Made by a program: the position numbers and the translations under genes. This document shows positions 7,003-14,478 of a stretch of 43,623 bases of DNA, one piece after another (the stretch's first letter is position 1; each line of letters begins with the position of its first letter). The notes beneath the pieces are model-generated. The model was given only the letters and a program-made list of their open reading frames with translations, had not been told where the DNA came from and searched no databases. The DNA lies in assembly GCF_029379315.1 (NCBI RefSeq), contig NZ_JAQYWQ010000053.1:1-43623 (forward strand). The letters run 5' to 3'. This DNA comes from Nostoc sp. S13. Lineage in GTDB: Bacteria; Cyanobacteriota; Cyanobacteriia; Cyanobacteriales; Nostocaceae.

Positions 7003-8985
7003 CTATTCAGCTAAATTAATCGCCGGATTCTTATTAAAAAATCCCCTTGGTATCAGCTTAAAGCCTATGCTGTGTGTTGGCATCACAGGCCAATCTTCCG
7101 ATCGCGGAATATGAGTTAGGCCCATTGTGTACCACAGTACGATATCTTCACCCATCAAGGATTCATCGTCTGCAATATATTTTGGCAAACCCTGTCCGGC
7201 TTGAGTCTGGTTGGGATAATCTCCCCCAGCATAGAGTTCAGTAGGTTTATATTTTGTTACCCAGACGTGATGAGTCGCAAATTCTGCCCGTTGACGGATT
7301 TTTGAGCCTTCCACAGGGAAAAATATCGAATTTTCACCAGGCATTAACATATATCCAGGTGCAGCCCCTAAAGTATTCTTTTTGTCTGCACTAACAATCA
7401 TCCATTCCCGACTGCTTTTCATATCCAAATCGCGCACAGCAGCCGTTTCTTTTGCTAGCGGGGCTTCTGCAACTGCGATCGCATTTCCTAATGGATTTTT
7501 ATCATTTATCGGCAAAGCTTTGACATTCATTTCCATCACGGAATTAGCTTGACCATCGACATCGAAATCCAGGCGATAGTTGAAAAAGTGTTGGTGATTT
7601 ACTCCGAAGATATTCTTAGCGATTAGCTGACCATAAAAATCATCCTCAGACTGCTTTTCGGCAGCCGTTCCCTGCGCCAGTACGATACCCGTTAATTCAT
7701 TTTGGACTTCCAAAGTTCCATCTTGGTGAAAGATCCAATTGATACTGTAATCATAGTTATCAATGGCCGCAGTCATTGTCATCACTAATTCTCGACTGCG
7801 ACGAACATCATTGCGCTGACTATTATACTCATAGTGCTTCCAAAGCATTCCGTTATCGCGCTCGTAAATACCAATAACCCCTGGCATCTTGTAAGGTTCT
7901 CCCTGCTCATTGGCAAATACAGCATTTAGCAACAAGCCGTTTTCGGGAATTTCCTTACCTAACTCCATCGTATTTGCTAGTAAACCAAGGTTATATTCTC
8001 CAACATCAAAGGCATTTCTAAATGACCAAGTAGGCTCAGGATCGCCATAAGGTACTACCATTTCTGATAGGCTAGCGCGGTATAAAACTGGTCGAATATT
8101 TTCCCCATCCTCGTGCGTCACTTGGTAGAGCATTAATCCATTACGAGGATGCATTAAATAGCGAAACTTCCAACCTTGCCAGCTAATTTCATGATCATTA
8201 ATTTGGAAACTTGCACCATTTGGTTGGAGAATCTTCAATGCTTTAAGTGGTGAAAGTAATTTACCCAAAGATTTGATATCGTAGTTCCAATTTTCCTTTG
8301 AGAAAGGTACGTTTCCTCTGTCAACAAAACTGACGATTTTACCCGTGTTCAAATTGACTGTTGCTACAACTCCCTCAATCGGACTACCGTAATAGTTCCA
8401 GCCTTTGCCTTTGTAGTAAGATAAGCTCCGACAAAGACGATTACCTGTTGCTTCTTCCTGTTGACTCAGGATTCCTGGTGCCCACGAACTGATTTTGACT
8501 TGATCGAAATCGGTAATTCCCCGCCTTTGCATCGCTTTTTGCCATCGGGGATCGGCTTTGACTATCTGAATTGCCAGTTCATATTCGGAATTGACGATCG
8601 CAGATTGGACAGACGGTATTTCTTTCCAAGAACTTAAGGTTTTGCTTGTCAGATCAACAATTCCCTCAAAGGTTTTGTTTTGGGAGCGCTCAGAGATTAC
8701 CAAAAAAGCTTTTCGCTGGAAGACTTTACCGGGTGTAAAATTTAAAACTTCTTTTTTATCTGGTTCTTGTAAAGCAATCAGTGGAAAAGCTGCCATTTCA
8801 CTCAAAGTTTTTTCTCTTTTGATCAGCGAAACAGCTGTACTAATTTCTGCCTCTGTTAGCGAAGTGAGAGGATGGGAAATCGAAGGCTGTTGAGCCGTCG
8901 ATATTCTCATTAATCCGAGTGAGATAGAAATGACGACAATGATGGGAATAGCTAGCCACAAAAAACGCTTTAACCGCTTAGTCAT
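7003..8985 (-). CDS. Copper-containing primary amine oxidase
   Basis: Oxidises primary amines to aldehydes with release of ammonia and hydrogen peroxide, using copper and a protein-derived topaquinone; 660 residues. The topaquinone motif NYDY is at residues 410-413, so Tyr411 would be converted to the cofactor. Copper ligands fit His464 and His466 (HQH) and His638 (MPTHSIGF), and the FDVGEYNLG block around residue 326 supplies the catalytic aspartate. The ending (GFKLIPRGFFNKNPA) is typical of the family. A hydrophobic N-terminal segment (residues 9-25) after KRLKR is a signal peptide or anchor, implying a periplasmic or extracellular enzyme. Such enzymes are not universal in cyanobacteria. 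A role in using amines as nitrogen source is inference; no amine transporter is adjacent. It is the last gene of a minus-strand run. Confidence 0.93.
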   Translation of the reverse strand: MTKRLKRFLWLAIPIIVVISISLGLMRISTAQQPSISHPLTSLTEAEISTAVSLIKREKTLSEMAAFPLIALQEPDKKEVLNFTPGKVFQRKAFLVISERSQNKTFEGIVDLTSKTLSSWKEIPSVQSAIVNSEYELAIQIVKADPRWQKAMQRRGITDFDQVKISSWAPGILSQQEEATGNRLCRSLSYYKGKGWNYYGSPIEGVVATVNLNTGKIVSFVDRGNVPFSKENWNYDIKSLGKLLSPLKALKILQPNGASFQINDHEISWQGWKFRYLMHPRNGLMLYQVTHEDGENIRPVLYRASLSEMVVPYGDPEPTWSFRNAFDVGEYNLGLLANTMELGKEIPENGLLLNAVFANEQGEPYKMPGVIGIYERDNGMLWKHYEYNSQRNDVRRSRELVMTMTAAIDNYDYSINWIFHQDGTLEVQNELTGIVLAQGTAAEKQSEDDFYGQLIAKNIFGVNHQHFFNYRLDFDVDGQANSVMEMNVKALPINDKNPLGNAIAVAEAPLAKETAAVRDLDMKSSREWMIVSADKKNTLGAAPGYMLMPGENSIFFPVEGSKIRQRAEFATHHVWVTKYKPTELYAGGDYPNQTQAGQGLPKYIADDESLMGEDIVLWYTMGLTHIPRSEDWPVMPTHSIGFKLIPRGFFNKNPAINLAE

Positions 8986-9092
8986 CTTTTACATTTTTAC
9001 AAAAGACGTATAGTTATCTATTTCCAAGCCAAAGCCTGAAAACCGATAAATTAAGAAGTTAATTTGCCAATAATCGTCAAATTTCTCACGAT

Positions 9093-9121
9093 AAAACCAC
9101 AGATAACTTATCTGTGGTTTT
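9093..9121. terminator. Bidirectional intrinsic terminator
   Basis: A perfect 14-bp inverted repeat (AAAACCACAGATAA with its complement, one central base) ends in TTTT on either strand. It lies 150 bp past the end of the ycf37-like gene and about 110 bp before the amine oxidase start, so it probably ends minus-strand transcription of the ycf37 run. Confidence 0.75.
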
Positions 9122-9273
9122 AAATACTAAACTAGGATTTTTGCGGCAAAGACAGACTTTATCTGTGTAGCCGCGAATTCCATTCGCCATTGCTCAATTT
9201 GACACTACCCATGTATCTGTCAAATTATTTATTGAAATTGGTATTACTCCTTCAGTCTTTACCCTATGCCTTA

Positions 9274-9798
9274 TTAAGCAGAAACTAAACGGCGTAAAGA
9301 TTCAGCACGACGTTTAGCAGTAGAGTTATTTGGAGCAAGTTTTAGTGCTTCTTCGTAAGTTTGTAAAGCCTGAGTAGTTAATTTTTTTTTCTCGTAAGCA
9401 TGACCGAGATTATTCAACCCTGTTACGTAGTCTGGTTTAGATTTTAGGGCTTCTTTATACTGACGAATTGCTAAGTCATATTGCTCTTGAGTAAAATAAA
9501 TATAACCCAGCCCGTTGTAAATGGGGGCGATATTTTCTTCTCCCTCTTCTTCGGCAGCTTTCAGAGCTTTTTGAAACAGCGCGATCCCTTGGGAATACAT
9601 TTTTTTTTCTGAATAAATACTGGCTAACTCATAATATTCTTGAGTCGTGCCCTTTTCTTTCTCTAACTTCTTTCGCAATTTTCCAAAAGAGCCTTCAATC
9701 TTGCGAGTTTTGAAAATCTGGCGCAAAACACCCACGGCTGCAAGTGTGAGCAAACCCACTAAAATTGAGAGATAAACAACGGCTAGACTGTTATCCAT
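9274..9798 (-). CDS. ycf37: Ycf37-like photosystem I assembly TPR protein
   Basis: 174-residue protein with one N-terminal membrane helix (about residues 6-24, VVYLSILVGLLTLAAVGVL), a basic linker and three TPR units (roughly residues 52-85, 91-124 and 125-158, with NNLGHAYEKK and ALKLAPNN as typical cores). This layout and length match Ycf37, a thylakoid protein that helps assemble or stabilise photosystem I in cyanobacteria and algae. The match rests on architecture and remembered family sequence, not on an alignment. It follows the solute-binding protein gene by about 100 bp on the same strand and is followed by a strong terminator hairpin. Confidence 0.75.
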   Translation of the reverse strand: MDNSLAVVYLSILVGLLTLAAVGVLRQIFKTRKIEGSFGKLRKKLEKEKGTTQEYYELASIYSEKKMYSQGIALFQKALKAAEEEGEENIAPIYNGLGYIYFTQEQYDLAIRQYKEALKSKPDYVTGLNNLGHAYEKKKLTTQALQTYEEALKLAPNNSTAKRRAESLRRLVSA

Positions 9799-9899
9799 TG
9801 CTGTAAATACAAATATTAAAAGTTGGTTCTGTAATCTATTATCAGCCTATTGTCATTTGTCCTTTGTTATTCACTAATGACTAATGACTAATGACAAAC

Positions 9900-10715
9900 T
9901 TACGGTAAACCCCAATATTGAGAGCGTTGCTGGAGCCAACCTTCTGCTAAGTAACGAGCGATCGCTTGATTCACATTTCGTCTTAATTCATCGTACTGCA
10001 ATCCCTTGGGCATGACTACAGACAAGGGTTCAGTTGATAGCTTAGTTGGGAGTAGCCGATATTTCGGATATTGTTGCACCCAACCGCTCAGAACGCTAGC
10101 ATCTGCGGCAAAGGCTACGGCCGTATTACTTTCTATTTTCTCTCGCGCTTCGTCATAGGAATCAACTCCTACTAACTCGGCTCTTGGCACATAGTACCGC
10201 ACTTTCGCAATGGTGCTGGAGTTATTCAATACGGCAATTTTTTGTTTTGCCAAATCACTCAACTGCTGCACAGAGGCATCTTTTGTAACTAATACAGTGC
10301 CATCCAAATAGTAGGGAACACTGAAACTAACTATGCGGGCGCGTGACTCAGTAGCAGTGACTCTAGCGATCGCAAAATCAACTTTCTTGTCTAAGACTAC
10401 AGACAGGCGATCGCGATTCGCTACTGGTTTAAACTTGACAGCCTTGGCTTTACCAACCAAATCAACTGTCAAGCGCTGTGCTAAGTCAATTTCCAAGCCC
10501 TGCAAATTGCCACTAGCATCTCTAAATCCCAAGGGACGCAAGTTATCCTTAACGGCAACAGTTAGATAGCCTCGCTGCTGAATTTCTGCCATTTCGGCAG
10601 CAGATGCAGTTAATCCTGTCCCCATTATGTAAAAGCAAAAAATCCAAAAAACAGTGGCGGATAATACCAGATGTAACCGAGTAATTACTTGCCATCTGCT
10701 ACATCCGTTATACAT
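9900..10715 (-). CDS. Periplasmic amino-acid-type solute-binding protein
   Basis: 271-residue extracellular solute-binding protein of family 3 (SBP_bac_3). A signal peptide (hydrophobic residues about 15-34, then TASAAEM, cleavage likely after ASA) is followed by the family start AEIQQRGYLTVAVKDNLRPLGF, the GLEIDLAQRL block and VDFAIARVTATESRARIVSFS. The ligand is probably a polar amino acid, which is known of the family; the exact one cannot be read. No permease or ATPase genes are beside it. The start lies only 12 bp after the rplT stop, so it is probably transcribed with rpmI-rplT, an unusual pairing. No lipobox cysteine was seen, so it should be soluble in the periplasm. Confidence 0.88.
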   Translation of the reverse strand: MYNGCSRWQVITRLHLVLSATVFWIFCFYIMGTGLTASAAEMAEIQQRGYLTVAVKDNLRPLGFRDASGNLQGLEIDLAQRLTVDLVGKAKAVKFKPVANRDRLSVVLDKKVDFAIARVTATESRARIVSFSVPYYLDGTVLVTKDASVQQLSDLAKQKIAVLNNSSTIAKVRYYVPRAELVGVDSYDEAREKIESNTAVAFAADASVLSGWVQQYPKYRLLPTKLSTEPLSVVMPKGLQYDELRRNVNQAIARYLAEGWLQQRSQYWGLP

Positions 10716-10727
10716 CCGTTGCCACCT

Positions 10728-11084
10728 TTATCCTTTAGCTTGATTTGCCAATTCAGCAACTTTGCCGAAGCTAGCTGGATCGAGGACTGCCAATTGCGCC
10801 AACATCTTGCGATTTAGTAGGATATCAGCTTTTTTCAAGTTACCGATTAACTGGCTGTAACTCAAGCCGTGTTGCCTTGCAGCAGCGTTGATCCGGGTGA
10901 TCCAAAGGCGACGGAAATCGCGCTTTTTCTTTTTGCGATCGCGGTAGGCACTGCGTAGTGCCTTCATCACTTGTTGGTTAGCAGTTCTAAACAGAGTTGA
11001 ATGGGAACCGCGAAAACCTTTAGCTAGTTTGAGAATTTTATTGCGGCGCTTCCGAGCTACATTACCGCGTTTTACCCGTGTCAT
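10728..11084 (-). CDS. rplT: Ribosomal protein L20
   Basis: Large-subunit protein L20, 118 residues, very basic N-terminus ([20 protein letters not shown]) followed by the conserved [16 protein letters not shown] and [11 protein letters not shown] blocks. It binds 23S rRNA early in 50S assembly. It sits 19 bp after rpmI in the usual rpmI-rplT order; infC is not in this window. In other bacteria L20 represses this operon; a leader pseudoknot was not identified here. Confidence 0.98.
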   Translation of the reverse strand: MTRVKRGNVARKRRNKILKLAKGFRGSHSTLFRTANQQVMKALRSAYRDRKKKKRDFRRLWITRINAAARQHGLSYSQLIGNLKKADILLNRKMLAQLAVLDPASFGKVAELANQAKG

Positions 11085-11103
11085 AACTTATTTCCTGAAA
11101 TAC

Positions 11104-11301
11104 TTACAAATATGGGAGCATCAAACGCACGTTAAGTTCATCGCGTTCATGTACAAGTGTACTCTGGCGCAGGCTACGCTTCTTGTTGGAAGATTTGTGC
11201 TCTAAAAGGTGGCTTTTGAAAGCTTTACGCCGGACGATTTTGCCGGTGCCGGTGGCACGGAATCGCTTCGCTGCGGCTTTACGAGTCTTTAGTTTAGGCA
11301 T
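11104..11301 (-). CDS. rpmI: Ribosomal protein L35
   Basis: Large-subunit protein L35, 65 residues, with the standard start [20 protein letters not shown] and the [15 protein letters not shown] block. First gene of the rpmI-rplT run on the minus strand; promoter presumably in 11302-11418. Confidence 0.98.
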   Translation of the reverse strand: MPKLKTRKAAAKRFRATGTGKIVRRKAFKSHLLEHKSSNKKRSLRQSTLVHERDELNVRLMLPYL

Positions 11302-11418
11302 GGTTTAGCTTTAATTCGACACGATCCATAATTATATACTAAAAAAAATGCTTGAATGGCAATTAAATAAGGGATTCAACTTTTACCCCGTAAGTCCGCC
11401 ACTGAGTTTACTGGGAAT

Positions 11419-11682
11419 TCAGTGGCGGGATATTCGGATTGTAGCTTGCTTCTCCCTTGGCGTAGCGTCCCGTAGGCAAGAAGTACCTTCTACGCGTTGC
11501 AAAATATGAATCAAGCGATCGCCCCGCAGTGCCACTGAGCCATACTTGAGATACAGAAGTTTACAAAGTGTCCCGTTTTGCAGATATCCCGGCTGAACCC
11601 CATATTTTACCAGGAGGCGATCACCTTCGATAATTGCGTTCTTGATATTGTGCCGTTGCTCGTCGGTTTGCATTGCCAACAT
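11419..11682 (-). CDS. Small conserved hypothetical protein with repeat-derived C-terminus
   Basis: 87-residue protein of unknown function. Residues 1-65 (from MQTDEQRHNIKNAIIEGD through YGSVALRGDRLIHILQRVE) look like a real conserved soluble domain. The last 20 or so residues (beginning TSCLRDATPREKQ) are encoded by a palindromic dispersed repeat at 11449-11483, so the original C-terminus was probably replaced when the repeat inserted. Start could be the ATG at 11682 or the one at 11673; the latter begins directly with the conserved MQTDEQ. It lies upstream of rpmI on the same strand, about 120 bp away, and is divergent from the Rieske gene. Confidence 0.7.
   Translation of the reverse strand: MLAMQTDEQRHNIKNAIIEGDRLLVKYGVQPGYLQNGTLCKLLYLKYGSVALRGDRLIHILQRVEGTSCLRDATPREKQATIRISRH
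11449..11483. repeat. Palindromic dispersed repeat inside a coding end
   Basis: About 35 bp with imperfect inverted ends (CTTCTCCC...GCAAGAAG) around GCGTAGCGTC. A related copy lies at 36642-36674. It encodes the tail of the 87-residue protein. Confidence 0.6.
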
Positions 11683-11813
11683 TGGCCCAAAACATTTGTT
11701 ACTCTCTTAACTGAAGTCTTAGTAGATTGATCAATTGTTGTAAAGTGATTTTGAAGAGTCAGTGAGCGCCCAAGGCATTGAGCAAAATTTTAATTTAAGT
11801 ATTTGTTAGTAAA

Positions 11814-13145
11814 ATGGAACCTGAATTCAACTTTTTTCAGCAGTGGTATCCCCTCTCACCAGTCGAAGATTTAGTCTTAGAGCAACCTACTTCAGTGACA
11901 CTTTTGGGACTGCGTTTAGTTATCTGGAAACCCAAATCATCTCAAACTTTTCGGGTGTTTTTAGATCAATGTCCTCACCGCCTTGCACCCCTAAGTGAGG
12001 GGCGCATTGATGACAAAACAGGGAATTTAATGTGTAGCTATCATGGTTGGCAATTTGATCAGCAAGGACTTTGTACTCATATTCCCCAAGCAGAAAATCC
12101 AGAACTTGTGAGTAAGAATAAAGAAAATCTGTGTGCTGTAGCACTACCAGTTCGTCAGGAACAGGATTTACTCTGGGTTTGGCCAGATGCCAAATCAAGC
12201 GAACAAGCTGCTAATACACTCTTACCTTTATCACCGCAAATAGATGCGACTATTGGCTTTGTTTGGTCTTCTTATGTACGGGATTTAGAATATGACTGGC
12301 AAACCCTTGTAGAAAATGTAGCAGATCCTAGTCATGTTCCTTTTGCTCATCACGGCGTGCAGGGCGATCGCTCAAAAGCAATACCTATACCAATTAAAAT
12401 TGTGCAATCTTCACCAAATTTGATTGAAGCGGCAACAATTGGGAGATTTGAAACAACAATCACTTTTGAACCACCTTGTCGCTTGGAGTATGCAATCAAG
12501 TTTGGTAACTCTGAAAAGCAGGTTGGACTTGTCACTTATTGTATACCAGTATCTCCTGGTAAATCTCGGATTGTTGCTCAGTTTCCCCGTAACTTTGCCA
12601 AAACACTCCATCGTCTTAGACCCCGTTGGTGGGATCATATTAGCGAACGCAATCAAGTTATTGATGGAGATATGGTTCTTCTCCAGCAGCAAGAGTATTT
12701 TCTACAACAGACACAATCGACCCCTAGCTGGAAAACTTCCTATCAACTACCTACAAGTGCAGATAGGCTAGTGATTGAGTATAGGAATTGGTTTGATAAA
12801 TATTGTCAAGGACAGCTACCCTGGAATCAAGTAGGAATAAGTGTTCCAGAAATCAGGAATCTAAATAACAATCGAGAACAAGTTTTGGATCGCTACAAAC
12901 AGCATACGCAGCATTGTAGTAGCTGTCGGCGGGCGCTAAAAGTTGTGCAACGCTTGCAGGCAGGGCTTTTGATCTACTTTGCTATTACTGTTTGTGCTGT
13001 TGCTCTCCTTCCTGACACTTTAAAAGTTAAGCTGGGTTTACCCCTAACTGTGACAGCCCTACTAAGTTTAGGAGCTTACGCTTGGTTGAAATTCTGGCTT
13101 AGTCCGAGGTTTTACTTTGTAGACTATATCCATGCACAAAGATAG
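11814..13145 (+). CDS. Rieske non-haem iron oxygenase, pheophorbide a oxygenase/Tic55-like
   Basis: 443-residue membrane-associated oxygenase. The Rieske [2Fe-2S] ligands are Cys53-x-His55 and Cys74-x2-His77. The mononuclear iron motif N-x2-D-x2-H-x4-H is intact at Asn168, Asp171, His174 and His179. A CxxC pair (Cys368, Cys371), followed by two C-terminal hydrophobic helices (about residues 388-430), is the signature arrangement of the PaO/Tic55/Ptc52 group, which acts on chlorophyll-type or other ring substrates in plants. Substrate in this organism is unknown; a role in chlorophyll breakdown or modification is inference. The ATG has no clear Shine-Dalgarno motif. It is a single gene divergent from the ribosomal run, with the degraded transposase region behind it. 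Confidence 0.9.
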   Translation: MEPEFNFFQQWYPLSPVEDLVLEQPTSVTLLGLRLVIWKPKSSQTFRVFLDQCPHRLAPLSEGRIDDKTGNLMCSYHGWQFDQQGLCTHIPQAENPELVSKNKENLCAVALPVRQEQDLLWVWPDAKSSEQAANTLLPLSPQIDATIGFVWSSYVRDLEYDWQTLVENVADPSHVPFAHHGVQGDRSKAIPIPIKIVQSSPNLIEAATIGRFETTITFEPPCRLEYAIKFGNSEKQVGLVTYCIPVSPGKSRIVAQFPRNFAKTLHRLRPRWWDHISERNQVIDGDMVLLQQQEYFLQQTQSTPSWKTSYQLPTSADRLVIEYRNWFDKYCQGQLPWNQVGISVPEIRNLNNNREQVLDRYKQHTQHCSSCRRALKVVQRLQAGLLIYFAITVCAVALLPDTLKVKLGLPLTVTALLSLGAYAWLKFWLSPRFYFVDYIHAQR

Positions 13146-13220
13146 GGGTCAATGATTTGGGTGTAATATACCAGCTGACACCAAGGGCAAGATAGCTTCA
13201 AATGCTTATTTAGTAAGTTT

Positions 13221-13304
13221 ACAGTTGACAAATATGTAGTTTTATTTACCACGTTGCCGCCCATTCTTACGAATATGAGTTGATTCACACCTTGGACATT
13301 TCAT
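13221..13304 (-). pseudogene. Decayed transposase N-terminus (IS1/InsA-type zinc-binding start)
   Basis: From the ATG at 13304 the minus strand reads MKCPRCESTHIRKNGRQRGK and then a TAA, after which NYIFVNC continues in frame. Insertion-sequence zinc-ribbon proteins of the InsA type commonly read CP.C.S..IRKNG...GKQNY.C..C; here the expected Gln codon CAA has become TAA and the third Cys has become Phe. Nothing of the rest of the transposase remains. Confidence 0.6.
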
Positions 13305-13498
13305 AGCGATGTCTACGACGGGCTACGCCTACGCCCTAATTCATATTTCTATTCTGCAACGCCCCTTCTACTTCTCTACGAGACGAGACGTGAACGTTGC
13401 ACTCGCAATGACGACATATCGTAAATAATTAGGCGGACGTAATATTACCAACTAGAAGCAGGGAAGAAGAATAAAGATACTGGATCAGGGTTTTAGTC

Positions 13499-13510
13499 TT
13501 AAGTTGACAC
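13499..13510 (-). repeat. Inverted copy of the GTGTCAACTTAA end
   Basis: TTAAGTTGACAC, the right-end form of the element at 39397-39583; the adjoining bases also match the 6767 copy (GTGTCAACTTAAGxCTAAA). No partner end was found nearby. Confidence 0.5.
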
Positions 13511-13586
13511 TAATGACCAGCTATATGCTAATATTTCATGGCATTATGTTAAAAAACTTTGCCTAGAATCAAAGAGTCGCCAACCC

Positions 13587-13910
13587 ATGAGTTTAGCTGT
13601 AATTAAGTTCTCTTCAGAAGAGTGCGGCATTTGCCACAAAATGTCTTTTTATGACAAAAAGGTGGCTGAAGAACTGGGTTTAGAATTTATCGATGTCAAA
13701 ATGCAGGATACGGCTGCTTACCGCAAGTATCGCAAGATTTTATTAACTCAGTATCCCGATAAATCAGAAATGGGATGGCCTACTTACATTCTCTGCAATT
13801 CTCCAGAAGGGGAATTTCAAATTGTGGGTGAGGTAAAAGGAGGTCATCCGAAAGGCGAGTTTAGAAGCCGTCTTCAAGAGGTTCTAAATTCCACAGCTAA
13901 TCAGAACTAA
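13587..13910 (+). CDS. Thioredoxin-like protein with CGIC motif
   Basis: 107-residue soluble protein with a thioredoxin-type redox centre C-G-I-C at Cys13 and Cys16, a beta-strand start (LAVIKFSSEEC) and a WPTYIL block near residue 70, which fits the cis-proline of the fold. The CGIC pair differs from the CGPC of classical thioredoxins, suggesting a different redox potential or a specialised partner. No signal peptide: cytosolic. Partner unknown. It converges with the next gene, with a hairpin between them. Confidence 0.8.
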   Translation: MSLAVIKFSSEECGICHKMSFYDKKVAEELGLEFIDVKMQDTAAYRKYRKILLTQYPDKSEMGWPTYILCNSPEGEFQIVGEVKGGHPKGEFRSRLQEVLNSTANQN

Positions 13911-13932
13911 TTAGACATAGGCGTGAAAAAAA

Positions 13933-13963
13933 TGTAGAGACGTAGCAGTGCTACGTTTCTACA
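13933..13963. terminator. Hairpin between convergent genes
   Basis: TGTAGAGACGTAGCA pairs with TGCTACGTTTCTACA (one G-T mismatch position) around a central G. It lies between the stops of two convergent genes and may end transcription in both directions, though it lacks a long T-run. The same GTAGAGACG-type palindrome occurs widely in Nostoc, so it could be a dispersed repeat in origin. Confidence 0.45.
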
Positions 13964-13984
13964 AGGCTTCTGGATTAGGCATAT

Positions 13985-14224
13985 TTAATTTTTGGAGATG
14001 TCTATTACCTCAAAAGATTTAACCTCCAGGACAGGGCCAATCATGGCAGCTGTCATGACATCTTCACGTACCTGTCCTTTGACTTTTGCTTTTTGTCCAG
14101 CTTTGAGTAAATCTTTGTCAGCCCCTCTGAGGATTTCGTAAGTAACGCCCTCTTCTGTAACTAACGCCCATGCGCCTGTGCCAATATCACGGCGTTCGAT
14201 TGTACCTGTAAGTGTAATGCTCAT
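13985..14224 (-). CDS. Small OB-fold-like hypothetical protein
   Basis: 79-residue protein of unknown function. The pattern (LTGTIERRDIGTGAWALVTE, YEILRG, KVKGQVRED, VLEVKSFEVI) is an all-beta small barrel of the OB-fold kind seen in short cyanobacterial hypothetical proteins. No signal peptide or cysteines. Its upstream side is the four-copy palindromic tandem repeat at 14251-14400. Confidence 0.7.
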   Translation of the reverse strand: MSITLTGTIERRDIGTGAWALVTEEGVTYEILRGADKDLLKAGQKAKVKGQVREDVMTAAMIGPVLEVKSFEVIDISKN

Positions 14225-14250
14225 AACAGTTCTGAGTGCTGAGTGGGGGA

Positions 14251-14400
14251 GTTAGGAGAGACGCGATTAATCGCGTCTGTACAGGAGTTGGGAGAGACGC
14301 GATTAATCGCGTCTGTACAGGAATGAGGAGAGACGCGATTAATCGCGTCTGTACAGGAGTTAGGAGAGACGCGATTAATCGCGTCTGTACAGGAGTTAGG
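14251..14400. repeat. 36-bp tandem repeat x4, each with an 18-bp perfect palindrome
   Basis: Four units start at 14258, 14294, 14330 and 14366, exactly 36 bp apart. Each contains GACGCGATTAATCGCGTC, a perfect palindrome, followed by TGTACAGGA. The repeat sits between the start of the OB-fold-like gene and the end of the subtilase gene. Confidence 0.95.
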
Positions 14401-14417
14401 AGTTATAAAAATTTATT

Positions 14418-14475
14418 CCCCATGCCCCATGCCCCATGCCCCATGCCCCATGCCCCATGCCCCATACCCCATACC
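14418..14475. repeat. Heptamer tandem repeat, CCCCATG-type
   Basis: About eight copies of the heptamer CCCCATG, the last two changed to CCCCATA. Ends a few bases from the subtilase stop codon. Confidence 0.9.
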
Positions 14476-14478
14476 AAT

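Larger units (their letters stand above)
13146..13586. other. Intergenic region with decayed transposable DNA
   Basis: A 441-bp gap containing a decayed transposase start on the minus strand, a GGGCTACGCCTACGCC repeat (near 13320), and an isolated inverted copy of the GTGTCAACTTAA end (13499-13510) close to the next gene. It looks like a site of repeated small insertions. Confidence 0.6.
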
